A program made the translations under genes and the position numbers. Positions 15,189 to 23,258 of a stretch of DNA of 44,344 bases are shown piece after piece (positions within the stretch are counted from its first letter, which is position 1; every line of letters starts with the position of its first letter). Origin of the DNA: Salinimicrobium sp964572365 (GTDB taxonomy: Bacteria; Bacteroidota; Bacteroidia; Flavobacteriales; Flavobacteriaceae); NCBI GenBank assembly GCA_964572365.1, contig CAZNFK010000006.1, forward strand, positions 1 to 44,344, in the 5' to 3' direction. The notes under the pieces are model-generated. The model saw only the letters and a program-made list of their open reading frames with translations, did not search any database and was not told the origin of the DNA.

Positions 15189-16814
15189 TTAGTAACCCTC
15201 ATTTTGGGTTAAGTTTGGATTAATTGAGATAATATTGCTTGGAAGGGGGAACAATCTTCGGAAAGGTTGCACTGCTGTACCATTTTTGGCACCGCCCTTA
15301 AACGGCCACAAGTAGTTAGCAGTTGTAAAGTCATTGAACCTTATAAGATCTGTTCTTCTTTGTCCTTCCCAGTATAGTTCTCTTGATCTTTCAGCTTCAA
15401 CAAAGTCTAAATTAAAATCTGAATCAGTAATATTTCCGGTTTCATCTCCAAAGGCTCTTTTCCTAAGTCTATTGATATATTCAACAGCAGTTGAACGATC
15501 TCCACCTTTTCCTCTTGCAACTACTTCAGCATAATTCAGATAGATCTCTGCGAGTCTTATCAAAGGAAGATCGGTATCCACAAAGTTCCCGCCTTCGTCG
15601 CTTCCGGGATTGCCTTCTGAATCAACATTTTTGAATTTTGTGACAGCATACCCGTCTGTAAAAGTATTAGCGATGGTATTGATCTCTAATTCCTGTCCAT
15701 CTGTAAAAAATAAAGCACGACCATCTGACCATTCCACAGGATTGCCATCATCATCTGTTGCAGTAACCGCATAATCGAATTTATTAACCAGAGCTTTAGT
15801 GGTTCTTAAGCCACCCCAGCCCCCATTTACACCGAATTCTGATGGATCCATATCTCCACCTACAGCGGCATGTACAAGGAAAGTTGTTCCTCCGTAAGTT
15901 CTTGACTGATTACCATCAAAGTTGATCGCGAAAATGAACTCATCCTGAGCTCCGTTTGAATCATTGTCGGCCAGGAACAATTCATCATAAGCCGAACCGT
16001 TACCATTCGCATCATTTGTATTGATAGAATAGGAGGAATTGATCACCTTATTGGAATACTCAAGGGACTGTGCGTACATATCGTTACCTGTCCAAACTTC
16101 TGCATTCAGGTATAACTTAGAAAGTAAGGCCCATGCAGCGACACGATCAACCCGTCCATATTCATTAGAACCACTTTCTTTTAATAGGTCCTGGATCTCC
16201 AACAATTCAGACTCCACGAAATTGAAAAGTTCTTCTCTTGTATTCTGTTCCGGGAGGGAAGTGGAAACTTCAGTTATCAAAGGAACATTTCCGTAGAGGT
16301 CTATTAGATTGTAATACGCAAAAGCTCTTAGAAAACGGGCCTCAGCAATATAATTTTGAGCTTCTTCTCCTTCTAAAGCGCTTGCATTATCAATGAAAGA
16401 GTTGGTAAAGGAAACTTCCTGAGCCAATCTATAATACATACCAACAGTGAAATCGTTGCTGGCACCCCAATCCATAGCGTGAAGGTTTGGAAGACCCGGG
16501 TCTCCCCATCCAACCACTGCATGATCTGTAGTTAATTCATTTAAGCTGAATAACATCCTGGAGTATTGAGAAGTACCTTCATCTATACCAGAAATATCTG
16601 CATCTCCTGCAGGTCCTTCCTGTCCTGTTAAGGTCAAACTGGCGTAAAGTTTCGCCAAAGCACCTTTAGCTTCCTCAGTATTTGCAAATACGTTATTCTC
16701 GGTAAAGCTATCCGGGTCAATAGGGTCCTGATCGAGATCTGCATGGCAGGCAGTCATAGCTAAAGCCGGCAGGATCAAGACTAACTTTTTAAGAGTTTTT
16801 ATTTTCATCATCAT
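15189..16814 (-). CDS. SusD/RagB-family outer-membrane nutrient-binding lipoprotein
   Basis: SusD is the lid and ligand-binding partner of the SusC pore. The chain has 541 residues with a lipoprotein signal (AMTAC, C23). The SusD TPR-like fold is seen in EARFLRAFAYYNLIDLYGNVPL and LIRLAEIYLNYAEV. The end of the chain, ELYWEGQRRTDLIRF and FPLPSNIISINPNLTQNEGY, is the standard RagB/SusD finish. Three ATGs in tandem (16814, 16811, 16808) begin four bases after the susC stop, so the exact start is uncertain by two residues and translation is probably coupled. The substrate, starch or maltodextrin, is inferred from the adjacent amylases. Confidence 0.96.
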   Translation of the reverse strand: MMMKIKTLKKLVLILPALAMTACHADLDQDPIDPDSFTENNVFANTEEAKGALAKLYASLTLTGQEGPAGDADISGIDEGTSQYSRMLFSLNELTTDHAVVGWGDPGLPNLHAMDWGASNDFTVGMYYRLAQEVSFTNSFIDNASALEGEEAQNYIAEARFLRAFAYYNLIDLYGNVPLITEVSTSLPEQNTREELFNFVESELLEIQDLLKESGSNEYGRVDRVAAWALLSKLYLNAEVWTGNDMYAQSLEYSNKVINSSYSINTNDANGNGSAYDELFLADNDSNGAQDEFIFAINFDGNQSRTYGGTTFLVHAAVGGDMDPSEFGVNGGWGGLRTTKALVNKFDYAVTATDDDGNPVEWSDGRALFFTDGQELEINTIANTFTDGYAVTKFKNVDSEGNPGSDEGGNFVDTDLPLIRLAEIYLNYAEVVARGKGGDRSTAVEYINRLRKRAFGDETGNITDSDFNLDFVEAERSRELYWEGQRRTDLIRFNDFTTANYLWPFKGGAKNGTAVQPFRRLFPLPSNIISINPNLTQNEGY

Positions 16815-16818
16815 TTTT

Positions 16819-19734
16819 TTAAAAGTTAAGGTTTACACCTACGGCAAAAGATCTTGGTCGTGGGTAGAAGTTATTGTCAATTCCACCGTCAATTTCCGGA
16901 TCTAAACCGTCATAGTCTGTAATAGTGGCTACATTTTGAGCAGACCCATAAATTCTTAAAGTGGACTCACCAACAAATTCAGGTAATGTATACCCCAGGG
17001 TAATGTTGTCCAACTTAAAGAATGAAGCGTCTTGAATATAGTAGTCACTTTGAAGGTTGGTTTCTGTAAGAGCCTGGAAACGGGTGTTGTAGTAATCTCT
17101 GTGAAGATTAGTTAAAATACTGTTCTCTGTAGCTCTTAGTTCGTAGACTTTACTGGAAGCCATGTTGTTATAAGCGTAGTTTCCTAAGTTCGCTCTCGTA
17201 ACAATGGCAAGATCCCAGTTCTTATAGTTCATATTAGTGTTCAGACCCATGATGATATCTGCGTACGGATCTTTATAAAGGTACCTGTCGTCATCATTGA
17301 TCATATTATCACCATTGCGGTCAACATAAGCTCCTTCAATAGGATTTCCCGCTTCGTTATAGACCTGTTTGTAAACCCAGTAACTGAAAGGGGAATATCC
17401 TTCTTTGTGTAGCTGGATTGTGTTACCGGTTCCACCATTTATGTCTCCTATTTCTACCTGGTCGGGAAGGTTCGTGATCTCATTGTCATTGACAGAGATG
17501 TTGTAACCAACACTCCAATTGAAATTGTCTGTTTGAACAGGCACCACGTTCAATTCAAATTCGATCCCTTTGTTCTCCATATCTCCAATGTTCTTATCAA
17601 TACCGTTAGAGAAGTTTGTAAAGGGGTCGACAGTAACGAAACTTATCAAATCTTCGGTTTTCTTTAGATAAGCGTTAACCGATCCTGAAATACGGTTATT
17701 CAAGAAACCATAATCTAAACCTATGTTGAACGTTTTCCCAACTTCCCAACGAAGGTTCTCGTTGAATTCTTCGGGACGGTAAGTTTGGTAGTATCCGGAA
17801 CCAAACTGGTAAGTTGCGTTTGAACGGCTTCCGGTATATTTGGTAAGGAAGTTATAATCTCCTAATCCGTTTACGTTTCCAATTTCACCATAACCAACCC
17901 TTAGCTTCAATTCGTCAATGGTATTTGATTCTGCAAGGAAATCTTCATTGTGCAGGCTCCATGCTGCAGCAACCGAAGGGAAATATCCCCACCTATCATC
18001 TGGGTTCAACTTAGAAGAAGCATCGGCGCGAAGGGTAGCGGTTAGTAAATATTTATCGGCATGGTTGAAATTCATCCTTCCAAAGTAGGAAAGCAGTACA
18101 CTTCTCCACTTGTCGATAAACTCATAATCGTTCCCGTCTTCTCTGGCTTCACTATCATAATTGTAAGTGTAATTCTCAAATTTCTGGTAAGAATATCCCG
18201 CTACAGCATTGATGGAATTTTCAGCGAAATCCTTTTCGTAAGTGGCGTAGATATCGAATAATTTGTTGCTGGCCTCATTACGGTAACGAGTGTTCGCTCC
18301 ATTCCAGTCAAGGTCAGAAGAAGGCATTTCGATAGAAGTTCTTGTTCTACCGTGACTGTTCGTTTTGTCTAAACCTGCGTTTACCGTGGCGGTAAGTCCG
18401 GGAATGAAAGGTAATTCATAGTCAACTTTTGCATTTCCAATGAATCGACGCACTTCAGAGTTATCATCCTTCAAATTAATTAAGGCTACCGGGTTCGTAG
18501 GAGAGAGGTTATTTTTAACCCCGTCTGAATTTAACCAGGTGAAATATCCCCCAAAAGGAGAAGCATCATCATAAATTGACTGGGTAGGATCAAAATCTAC
18601 AGAGGCACCAATAGCATCTCTGTTAGCAAAGGAGTTTTCTGTATACATACCTCTACCGTTAAGTTCTACCTTTAACTGACCATCCAGGAAGCTTGGACGA
18701 AGATTTACAGAGGCAGTAGATCTCGTAAAATTATCACCTTTTAAAATACCATCTTGATCGGTGTATCCAACGGAAGCCCTTACAGGCATAAATGCTCCGA
18801 TGTTTCCAGTAGTGCTAAAATTATGGTCAACTCCCACAGCAGAAGTATATATCTCGTCCTGCCAGTTTGTATTAGCATTACCTAACCTCGCTTTAGCAGC
18901 ATCACTTCCAATTGTATTAATCAACTCTGTGAATTGATCTGCATCCATCATATCTACGAAATCTGTTGGCTCATAAACTGAAGTGGCAGTAGAATAATTG
19001 AATCTAAAGTCAAGTCCTTTACCTTTTTTGGTGGTGATCATAATCACCCCGTTGGCAGCCCTTGAACCGTAAATTGCAGTAGAAGAAGCATCTTTTAAAA
19101 CGGTCATGCTTTCAATATCATTAGGGTTAATGAAGTCTAACACGTTCCTGGAGCCTCCGATGTTATCATTATCTATAGGTACACCATCTACTACAATTAA
19201 AGGAGAGCTGTTTAATGACAAGGAACCCTGTCCTCTAATAACTATATTTTGACCTTCTCCGGGTGCACCACCTCCAGAGGTGACATTTACCCCGGCGATC
19301 TTTCCTGTGATCAATTGACCTGCAGTTGCTACAGGACCTTTATTGAAATCCTCGGTTGACACCTGCGAGACAGCACCGGTGGCATCTTTTTTCCGGATGG
19401 CTCCATATCCTACCACAACTACTTCCTCCAGCACAGCGGCATCGGGCGCTAAAGCCACATTTATTGTTTCCCGGCCGGCGTAAGGTATCTCCTGGGTTTC
19501 CAACCCAACATATGAAAAGACGATCACATCATCCATTTCTACTCCGGTCAGAGTATATTCTCCATCAAAATTAGTTGTAGTTCCGTTAGTGGTGCCTTTA
19601 ATTACCACGTTTGCACCCGGTATAGGCATTCCTGTATCCCGTTCTGTGACTATACCACTGAGCGTGGACTGGGCAAAAAAGCTCATTGGCATCATAAATA
19701 ACAGAAGCAATGTGCTTTTAATAATTGTTCTCAT
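16819..19734 (-). CDS. SusC/RagA-family TonB-dependent outer-membrane oligosaccharide transporter
   Basis: This is the outer-membrane pore that imports bound oligosaccharides using TonB energy. The 971 residues have a signal peptide ending MSFFAQ. A CarboxypepD_reg-like domain follows (about 23-105: GIVTERDTGMPIPGANV, GTTTNFDGEYTL), then a TonB-box-like EEVVVVGYG stretch. The plug (about 115-230: LITGKIAGVNVTSGG, IVIRGQGSLSLNSSPLIVVDG, STAIYGSRAANGVIMITTKKG) precedes a 22-strand beta barrel ending PRSFAVGVNLNF with a terminal Phe. It is first in the leftward operon and divergent from the lacI-type regulator. The SusC/D/E/amylase set points to starch or maltodextrin. Confidence 0.97.
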   Translation of the reverse strand: MRTIIKSTLLLLFMMPMSFFAQSTLSGIVTERDTGMPIPGANVVIKGTTNGTTTNFDGEYTLTGVEMDDVIVFSYVGLETQEIPYAGRETINVALAPDAAVLEEVVVVGYGAIRKKDATGAVSQVSTEDFNKGPVATAGQLITGKIAGVNVTSGGGAPGEGQNIVIRGQGSLSLNSSPLIVVDGVPIDNDNIGGSRNVLDFINPNDIESMTVLKDASSTAIYGSRAANGVIMITTKKGKGLDFRFNYSTATSVYEPTDFVDMMDADQFTELINTIGSDAAKARLGNANTNWQDEIYTSAVGVDHNFSTTGNIGAFMPVRASVGYTDQDGILKGDNFTRSTASVNLRPSFLDGQLKVELNGRGMYTENSFANRDAIGASVDFDPTQSIYDDASPFGGYFTWLNSDGVKNNLSPTNPVALINLKDDNSEVRRFIGNAKVDYELPFIPGLTATVNAGLDKTNSHGRTRTSIEMPSSDLDWNGANTRYRNEASNKLFDIYATYEKDFAENSINAVAGYSYQKFENYTYNYDSEAREDGNDYEFIDKWRSVLLSYFGRMNFNHADKYLLTATLRADASSKLNPDDRWGYFPSVAAAWSLHNEDFLAESNTIDELKLRVGYGEIGNVNGLGDYNFLTKYTGSRSNATYQFGSGYYQTYRPEEFNENLRWEVGKTFNIGLDYGFLNNRISGSVNAYLKKTEDLISFVTVDPFTNFSNGIDKNIGDMENKGIEFELNVVPVQTDNFNWSVGYNISVNDNEITNLPDQVEIGDINGGTGNTIQLHKEGYSPFSYWVYKQVYNEAGNPIEGAYVDRNGDNMINDDDRYLYKDPYADIIMGLNTNMNYKNWDLAIVTRANLGNYAYNNMASSKVYELRATENSILTNLHRDYYNTRFQALTETNLQSDYYIQDASFFKLDNITLGYTLPEFVGESTLRIYGSAQNVATITDYDGLDPEIDGGIDNNFYPRPRSFAVGVNLNF

Positions 19735-19845
19735 AAAATTTGCGATGTTAGTTTTACGTTATTTTAACCTTATATTTTCACTCTCCGGGTTTAAAAGTAG
19801 GTATTTTCTGCTCCAAAAAATGATGATTCCCGTCATATACCGGCC

Positions 19846-19859
19846 CGAAAACGTTTTCG
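19846..19859. promoter_or_regulatory. Perfect 14-bp LacI-type operator CGAAAACGTTTTCG between susC and lacI
   Basis: CGAAAACGTTTTCG is a perfect palindrome with a central CpG, the usual form of LacI/GalR-family operators. It lies 112 bases before the susC start (leftward) and 80 bases before the lacI-type gene (rightward), so one site could act on both. Candidate -7 boxes are TATATTTA (19891-19898) for the regulator and TACTTTTA (minus strand, 19799-19792) for susC. Binding by the adjacent regulator is inferred. Confidence 0.75.
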
Positions 19860-19938
19860 TGTTGACAACTTTCTTTAATTAATTTTAAGATATATTTACC
19901 ATAACTTTACACGATAAACCCTACATAAAAAGAAAAGA

Positions 19939-20964
19939 ATGAAGCCTAAATTAACCCTTAAGCAGATCGCGCGTGAACTGGATGTATCTGTCTCTACTGT
20001 TTCAAAGGCCTTGAGGGACAGTGTGGAGATAAGCGAGGAAACCAGACAAAAGGTGAAGGCATTTGCCAAACTCTATAATTATAAACCGAATAATATTGCT
20101 CTTAGCCTTAAGAACAGAAAAACCAAGACCATTGGGATCGTATTACCTGAAATCGTTCACGATTTTTTTGCCACCGTCATTAGCGGAATAGAAAAAGTGG
20201 CAAATGAGAAAGGTTATAATGTTATCATATGCCTATCCAACAATTCCTTTGACAGAGAGGTGATGAACATGGAAATGCTCGCGAACGGAAGTACAGATGG
20301 ATTTATCCTATCCATAGCTAAAGAAACTCAGCAGAGGAAAGATTACCACCATTTGGAGGAGGTGATCAACCAGGGAATGCCCCTCGTGTTATTTGATAGG
20401 GTGGTAGATGAAATTAAATGTGATAAAGTTATCATTGATGATACGGCCGGGGCCAAAAAAGCAGTACAGCATCTTATTGATATAGGATGTAAAAAAATAG
20501 GCCTTATCACCACAGTAGATTACATAAGTGTGGGAAAACTCAGAACCAAGGGTTATTTGGAGGCCTTGCGTTCAAATCTTATGAAGCCTGATGAAAACCT
20601 CATTTTAAAAATAGAGGACATGAATAGCAGTGAGCAGGAAATTGCCGATTTTATAAAAGACCGGGATCTGGATGGAGTATTTGCCGTAAATGAACAATTC
20701 AGTACCAGTGCTATCAGGGGGTTGTTAAAAAAAGGTTTTAAAGTGCCTGAAGATGTTTCGGTGATCGGTTTTTCTGATGGGGAACTGGCAAGACGCTTTA
20801 TCCCAAGCCTTACTACCATCAATCAGCATGGAGCAGAAATAGGGGCACGAGCAGCCCGTTTACTTATCGAAAAATTAGAAAGGCCTGTTGACTCCGAAGA
20901 AAGCTTTCAAACCCAGATCGTGGAAACCAGCTTGATCGAAAGGGAATCTACCCTGCACAAATAA
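19939..20964 (+). CDS. LacI-family transcriptional regulator of the maltodextrin locus
   Basis: This is a DNA-binding regulator responding to a sugar ligand. The 341 residues begin with the LacI helix-turn-helix and hinge (LKQIARELDVSVSTVSKALRD, about 5-26, then YKPNNIALSLK). A periplasmic-binding-protein-like domain follows (TIGIVLPEIVHDFFATVISGIE, GFSDGELARRFIPSLTTINQ). The start ATG is preceded by AAAAGAAAAGA. It is divergent from susCDE and heads the rightward transporter/hydrolase genes. The palindrome at 19846 and the related site at 31416 are its probable targets. Whether it represses or activates cannot be read from sequence. Confidence 0.94.
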   Translation: MKPKLTLKQIARELDVSVSTVSKALRDSVEISEETRQKVKAFAKLYNYKPNNIALSLKNRKTKTIGIVLPEIVHDFFATVISGIEKVANEKGYNVIICLSNNSFDREVMNMEMLANGSTDGFILSIAKETQQRKDYHHLEEVINQGMPLVLFDRVVDEIKCDKVIIDDTAGAKKAVQHLIDIGCKKIGLITTVDYISVGKLRTKGYLEALRSNLMKPDENLILKIEDMNSSEQEIADFIKDRDLDGVFAVNEQFSTSAIRGLLKKGFKVPEDVSVIGFSDGELARRFIPSLTTINQHGAEIGARAARLLIEKLERPVDSEESFQTQIVETSLIERESTLHK

Positions 20965-20989
20965 AACAACCCGGTCTAAATTTATTTTA

Positions 20990-20997
20990 TATATTTG
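20990..20997 (+). promoter_or_regulatory. Candidate -7 promoter box for the MFS-to-GH operon
   Basis: TATATTTG is an exact match to the Bacteroidota -7 consensus TAnnTTTG. It lies 87 bases before the transporter start and just after the regulator stop. No clear -33 TTG was seen at the right spacing. It would give an 80-base leader that contains the hairpins listed next. Confidence 0.45.
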
Positions 20998-21044
20998 ACC
21001 CGATTTTTATCGAAACTTATATTTTCACTCCCTTTTTAAGTTTT

Positions 21045-21084
21045 GATAAGTCTTACAGCTTATCGTAATCTAATACTACGATAA
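21045..21084 (+). promoter_or_regulatory. Two mutually exclusive hairpins at the start of the transporter gene
   Basis: Hairpin A pairs GATAAG (21045-21050) with CTTATC (21059-21064). Hairpin B pairs TTATCGTA (21060-21067) with TACGATAA (21077-21084). They share bases 21060-21064, so only one can form at a time. Hairpin B takes in the A of the ATG at 21084 and would cover the ribosome landing site. A small stem CGAT-TTTT-ATCG lies upstream (21001-21012). This has the form of a translational switch, or alternatively a palindromic protein-binding site. No known riboswitch family was recognised. Confidence 0.4.
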
Positions 21085-22601
21085 TGCAAAAACGCACGTT
21101 GAGTTTTTGGGAGATCTGGAACATGAGTTTTGGATTTCTTGGGATACAATTCGGTTTTGCCCTGCAAAACGCCAATACCTCCCGAATTTTTGAAACCTTA
21201 GGAGCTGATGTCGATCAGATCCCAATTCTGTGGATCGCCGCACCCGTAACCGGGCTTGTGGTACAACCCATTATTGGATATTTTAGTGATCGCACCTGGA
21301 CCCGGTTGGGCCGGCGGCGGCCGTATTTCCTGGTAGGAGCCATTCTGTCTTCTATTGCCCTGTACATCATGCCTAATTCCCCAACCCTTTGGATTGCAGC
21401 AGGAACGTTGTGGCTCATGGATGCCTCTATTAATATATCCATGGAGCCGTTCAGAGCGTTTGTGGGAGATAATCTGCCCGCAAAACAAAGAACCCTTGGA
21501 TTCTCTATGCAGAGTTTCTTTATAGGAACGGGAGCGGTTGTAGGTTCACTTTTGCCATACATGTTTTCAAACTGGTTTGGCATTAGTAATACAGCACCCG
21601 AAGGGGTGATCCCAGATTCGGTTAAGTGGTCATTTTATGTTGGGGGTATTGTATTCCTGCTTACCGTGCTTTGGACGGTTTTTAAATCTAAGGAATATAC
21701 TCCCGAAGAGCTTGAGGCTTTCGAAAAGAGAGATAAAGAAGCCGCTCAGCCCGTTAAGGAAACGAAAGCAGACAGGGAAAAAAATATCAGAAATCAATTT
21801 TACTCAGGCCTTCTAATGCTTGTGACAGGTGCAGTGGCATCCTGGTATATTTATGAAAATGACCTTACCAAAGAGCTGTACATCTTATTTGTTGGCCTGG
21901 TGGTAGCAGGAATTTTGTTCATTGTTACTTCCCGGCTTCGAAAAAAGAACCTTAAGAACGGCTTCACCATTATCATTACAGACATGTTGAACATGCCCGA
22001 TACCATGAAACAACTAGCCTGGGTGCAGTTCTTTTCATGGTTCGCGTTGTTCTCAATGTGGATCTATACTACGGCAGCAGTGACGGGCCATGTCTTTGGC
22101 ACCAGCGACACCACTTCGGAATTATATAACGACGCGGCCGACTGGGTGCCAGTTATGTTTACTGTTTATAATGGTGTTGCGGCAGCGGTGGCTTTTCTGC
22201 TGCCTGTCATGGCTCAAAAGACCAGCAACAAAGTCACCCATTTACTGGCCCTTTGTTTTGGAGGAATAGGGTTGATCTCTATTTACTTTTTAAGCAGTAA
22301 GGCCGGCCTCCTTCTTTCTATGGTTGGAGTAGGAATCGCGTGGGCCAGTATTCTATCTCTGCCCTATGCCATGCTTTCAGGTTCCCTGCCTTCAGCAAAA
22401 ATGGGATATTACATGGGGGTCTTTAACTTCTTTATCGTGATACCGCAAATTGTAGCGGCCACGATACTTGGATACCTCGTAAAAGAGATTTTCTGGAATG
22501 AACCGGTGTATGCCCTTATCATCGGAGGTTTTTCAATGATCCTTTCCGGATTATTGACATTGAGGGTAAAAACAAATAAAAGATTGAATATTGATGAGTG
22601 A
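21084..22601 (+). CDS. MFS sugar transporter, SLC45/GPH-like (probable maltose importer)
   Basis: This is an inner-membrane major facilitator protein of 505 residues with about twelve membrane helices. It has the MFS loop-2/3 signature GYFSDRTWTRLGRRRPYFLVG (R-x-G-R-R/RRP form), typical of SLC45-like sugar/H+ symporters, and a cytosolic middle loop rich in charge (EYTPEELEAFEKRDKE). Together with the GH65 maltose phosphorylase and PgmB genes it overlaps or abuts, the likely cargo is maltose or a short maltodextrin moving from periplasm to cytosol. The 3' end overlaps pgmB by 8 bases, so the genes are co-translated. The start is fixed by the ATG at 21084 inside a hairpin. Confidence 0.92.
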   Translation: MQKRTLSFWEIWNMSFGFLGIQFGFALQNANTSRIFETLGADVDQIPILWIAAPVTGLVVQPIIGYFSDRTWTRLGRRRPYFLVGAILSSIALYIMPNSPTLWIAAGTLWLMDASINISMEPFRAFVGDNLPAKQRTLGFSMQSFFIGTGAVVGSLLPYMFSNWFGISNTAPEGVIPDSVKWSFYVGGIVFLLTVLWTVFKSKEYTPEELEAFEKRDKEAAQPVKETKADREKNIRNQFYSGLLMLVTGAVASWYIYENDLTKELYILFVGLVVAGILFIVTSRLRKKNLKNGFTIIITDMLNMPDTMKQLAWVQFFSWFALFSMWIYTTAAVTGHVFGTSDTTSELYNDAADWVPVMFTVYNGVAAAVAFLLPVMAQKTSNKVTHLLALCFGGIGLISIYFLSSKAGLLLSMVGVGIAWASILSLPYAMLSGSLPSAKMGYYMGVFNFFIVIPQIVAATILGYLVKEIFWNEPVYALIIGGFSMILSGLLTLRVKTNKRLNIDE

Positions 22602-23256
22602 GCAAAAAGGAATAATCTTCGACCTGGACGGAGTCATTGTTGATACTGCCAAATTCCATTTTTTGGCCTGGCAGAAACTTGCAAACGACCTGGGTTTTGA
22701 TATTACTCTTGAACAGAATGAACAATTAAAAGGGGTGAGTCGCATTCATTCCCTTGAACAAATACTCCAATGGGGAGGAAAGACCGTGTCAAAAGAAGAT
22801 TTTGAACGCCTCATGATCACGAAAAATGAAGATTACCTTTCCAGAATTTCGGGAATGGGTGAGGAGGATCTTTTACCCGGAGTAAAAAAAGTGCTGGATT
22901 TTTTAACCGAAAACCAGATCCCTTACTCCTTGGGGTCGGCCAGTAAGAATGCCCGTCCAATCTTAAAAAGCCTGAAGATCTATGAGCGTTTTGAGGCAAT
23001 TGTTGATGGAAACGATGTTTCAAAAGCAAAACCCGACCCGGAGGTTTTTTTGATCGCTTCAGAAAAACTGAAGATCAAGCCCGAGAATTGTGTGGTTTTT
23101 GAAGATTCAGTAGCCGGAGTTGAGGCGGCCAATAGGGCCAACATGTTATGCGTTGGAATTGGAAATGAAGAAGTGCTGAAAGATGCAGATCATATTTTTA
23201 CTGATTTCACGCAGATCGAATTAGAGTTTATTAAAAAAATTGTTACAAAAAAATAG
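22594..23256 (+). CDS. pgmB: Beta-phosphoglucomutase
   Basis: This is a HAD-superfamily mutase that converts beta-glucose 1-phosphate, made by maltose phosphorylase, to glucose 6-phosphate in the cytosol. The 220 residues contain FDLDGVIVDT (nucleophile D10, acid/base D12), the cap-domain substrate loop with KGVSRIHSLEQIL, LGSASKNARPILK (motif 2), KAKPDPEVFL and VFEDSVAGVEAA (motif 4). All are typical of PgmB rather than of a generic phosphatase. The ATG at 22594 is preferred over the TTG at 22591. It overlaps the transporter gene by 8 bases and is followed 3 bases later by the GH65 gene, its metabolic partner. Confidence 0.95.
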   Translation: MSEQKGIIFDLDGVIVDTAKFHFLAWQKLANDLGFDITLEQNEQLKGVSRIHSLEQILQWGGKTVSKEDFERLMITKNEDYLSRISGMGEEDLLPGVKKVLDFLTENQIPYSLGSASKNARPILKSLKIYERFEAIVDGNDVSKAKPDPEVFLIASEKLKIKPENCVVFEDSVAGVEAANRANMLCVGIGNEEVLKDADHIFTDFTQIELEFIKKIVTKK

Positions 23257-23258
23257 AA

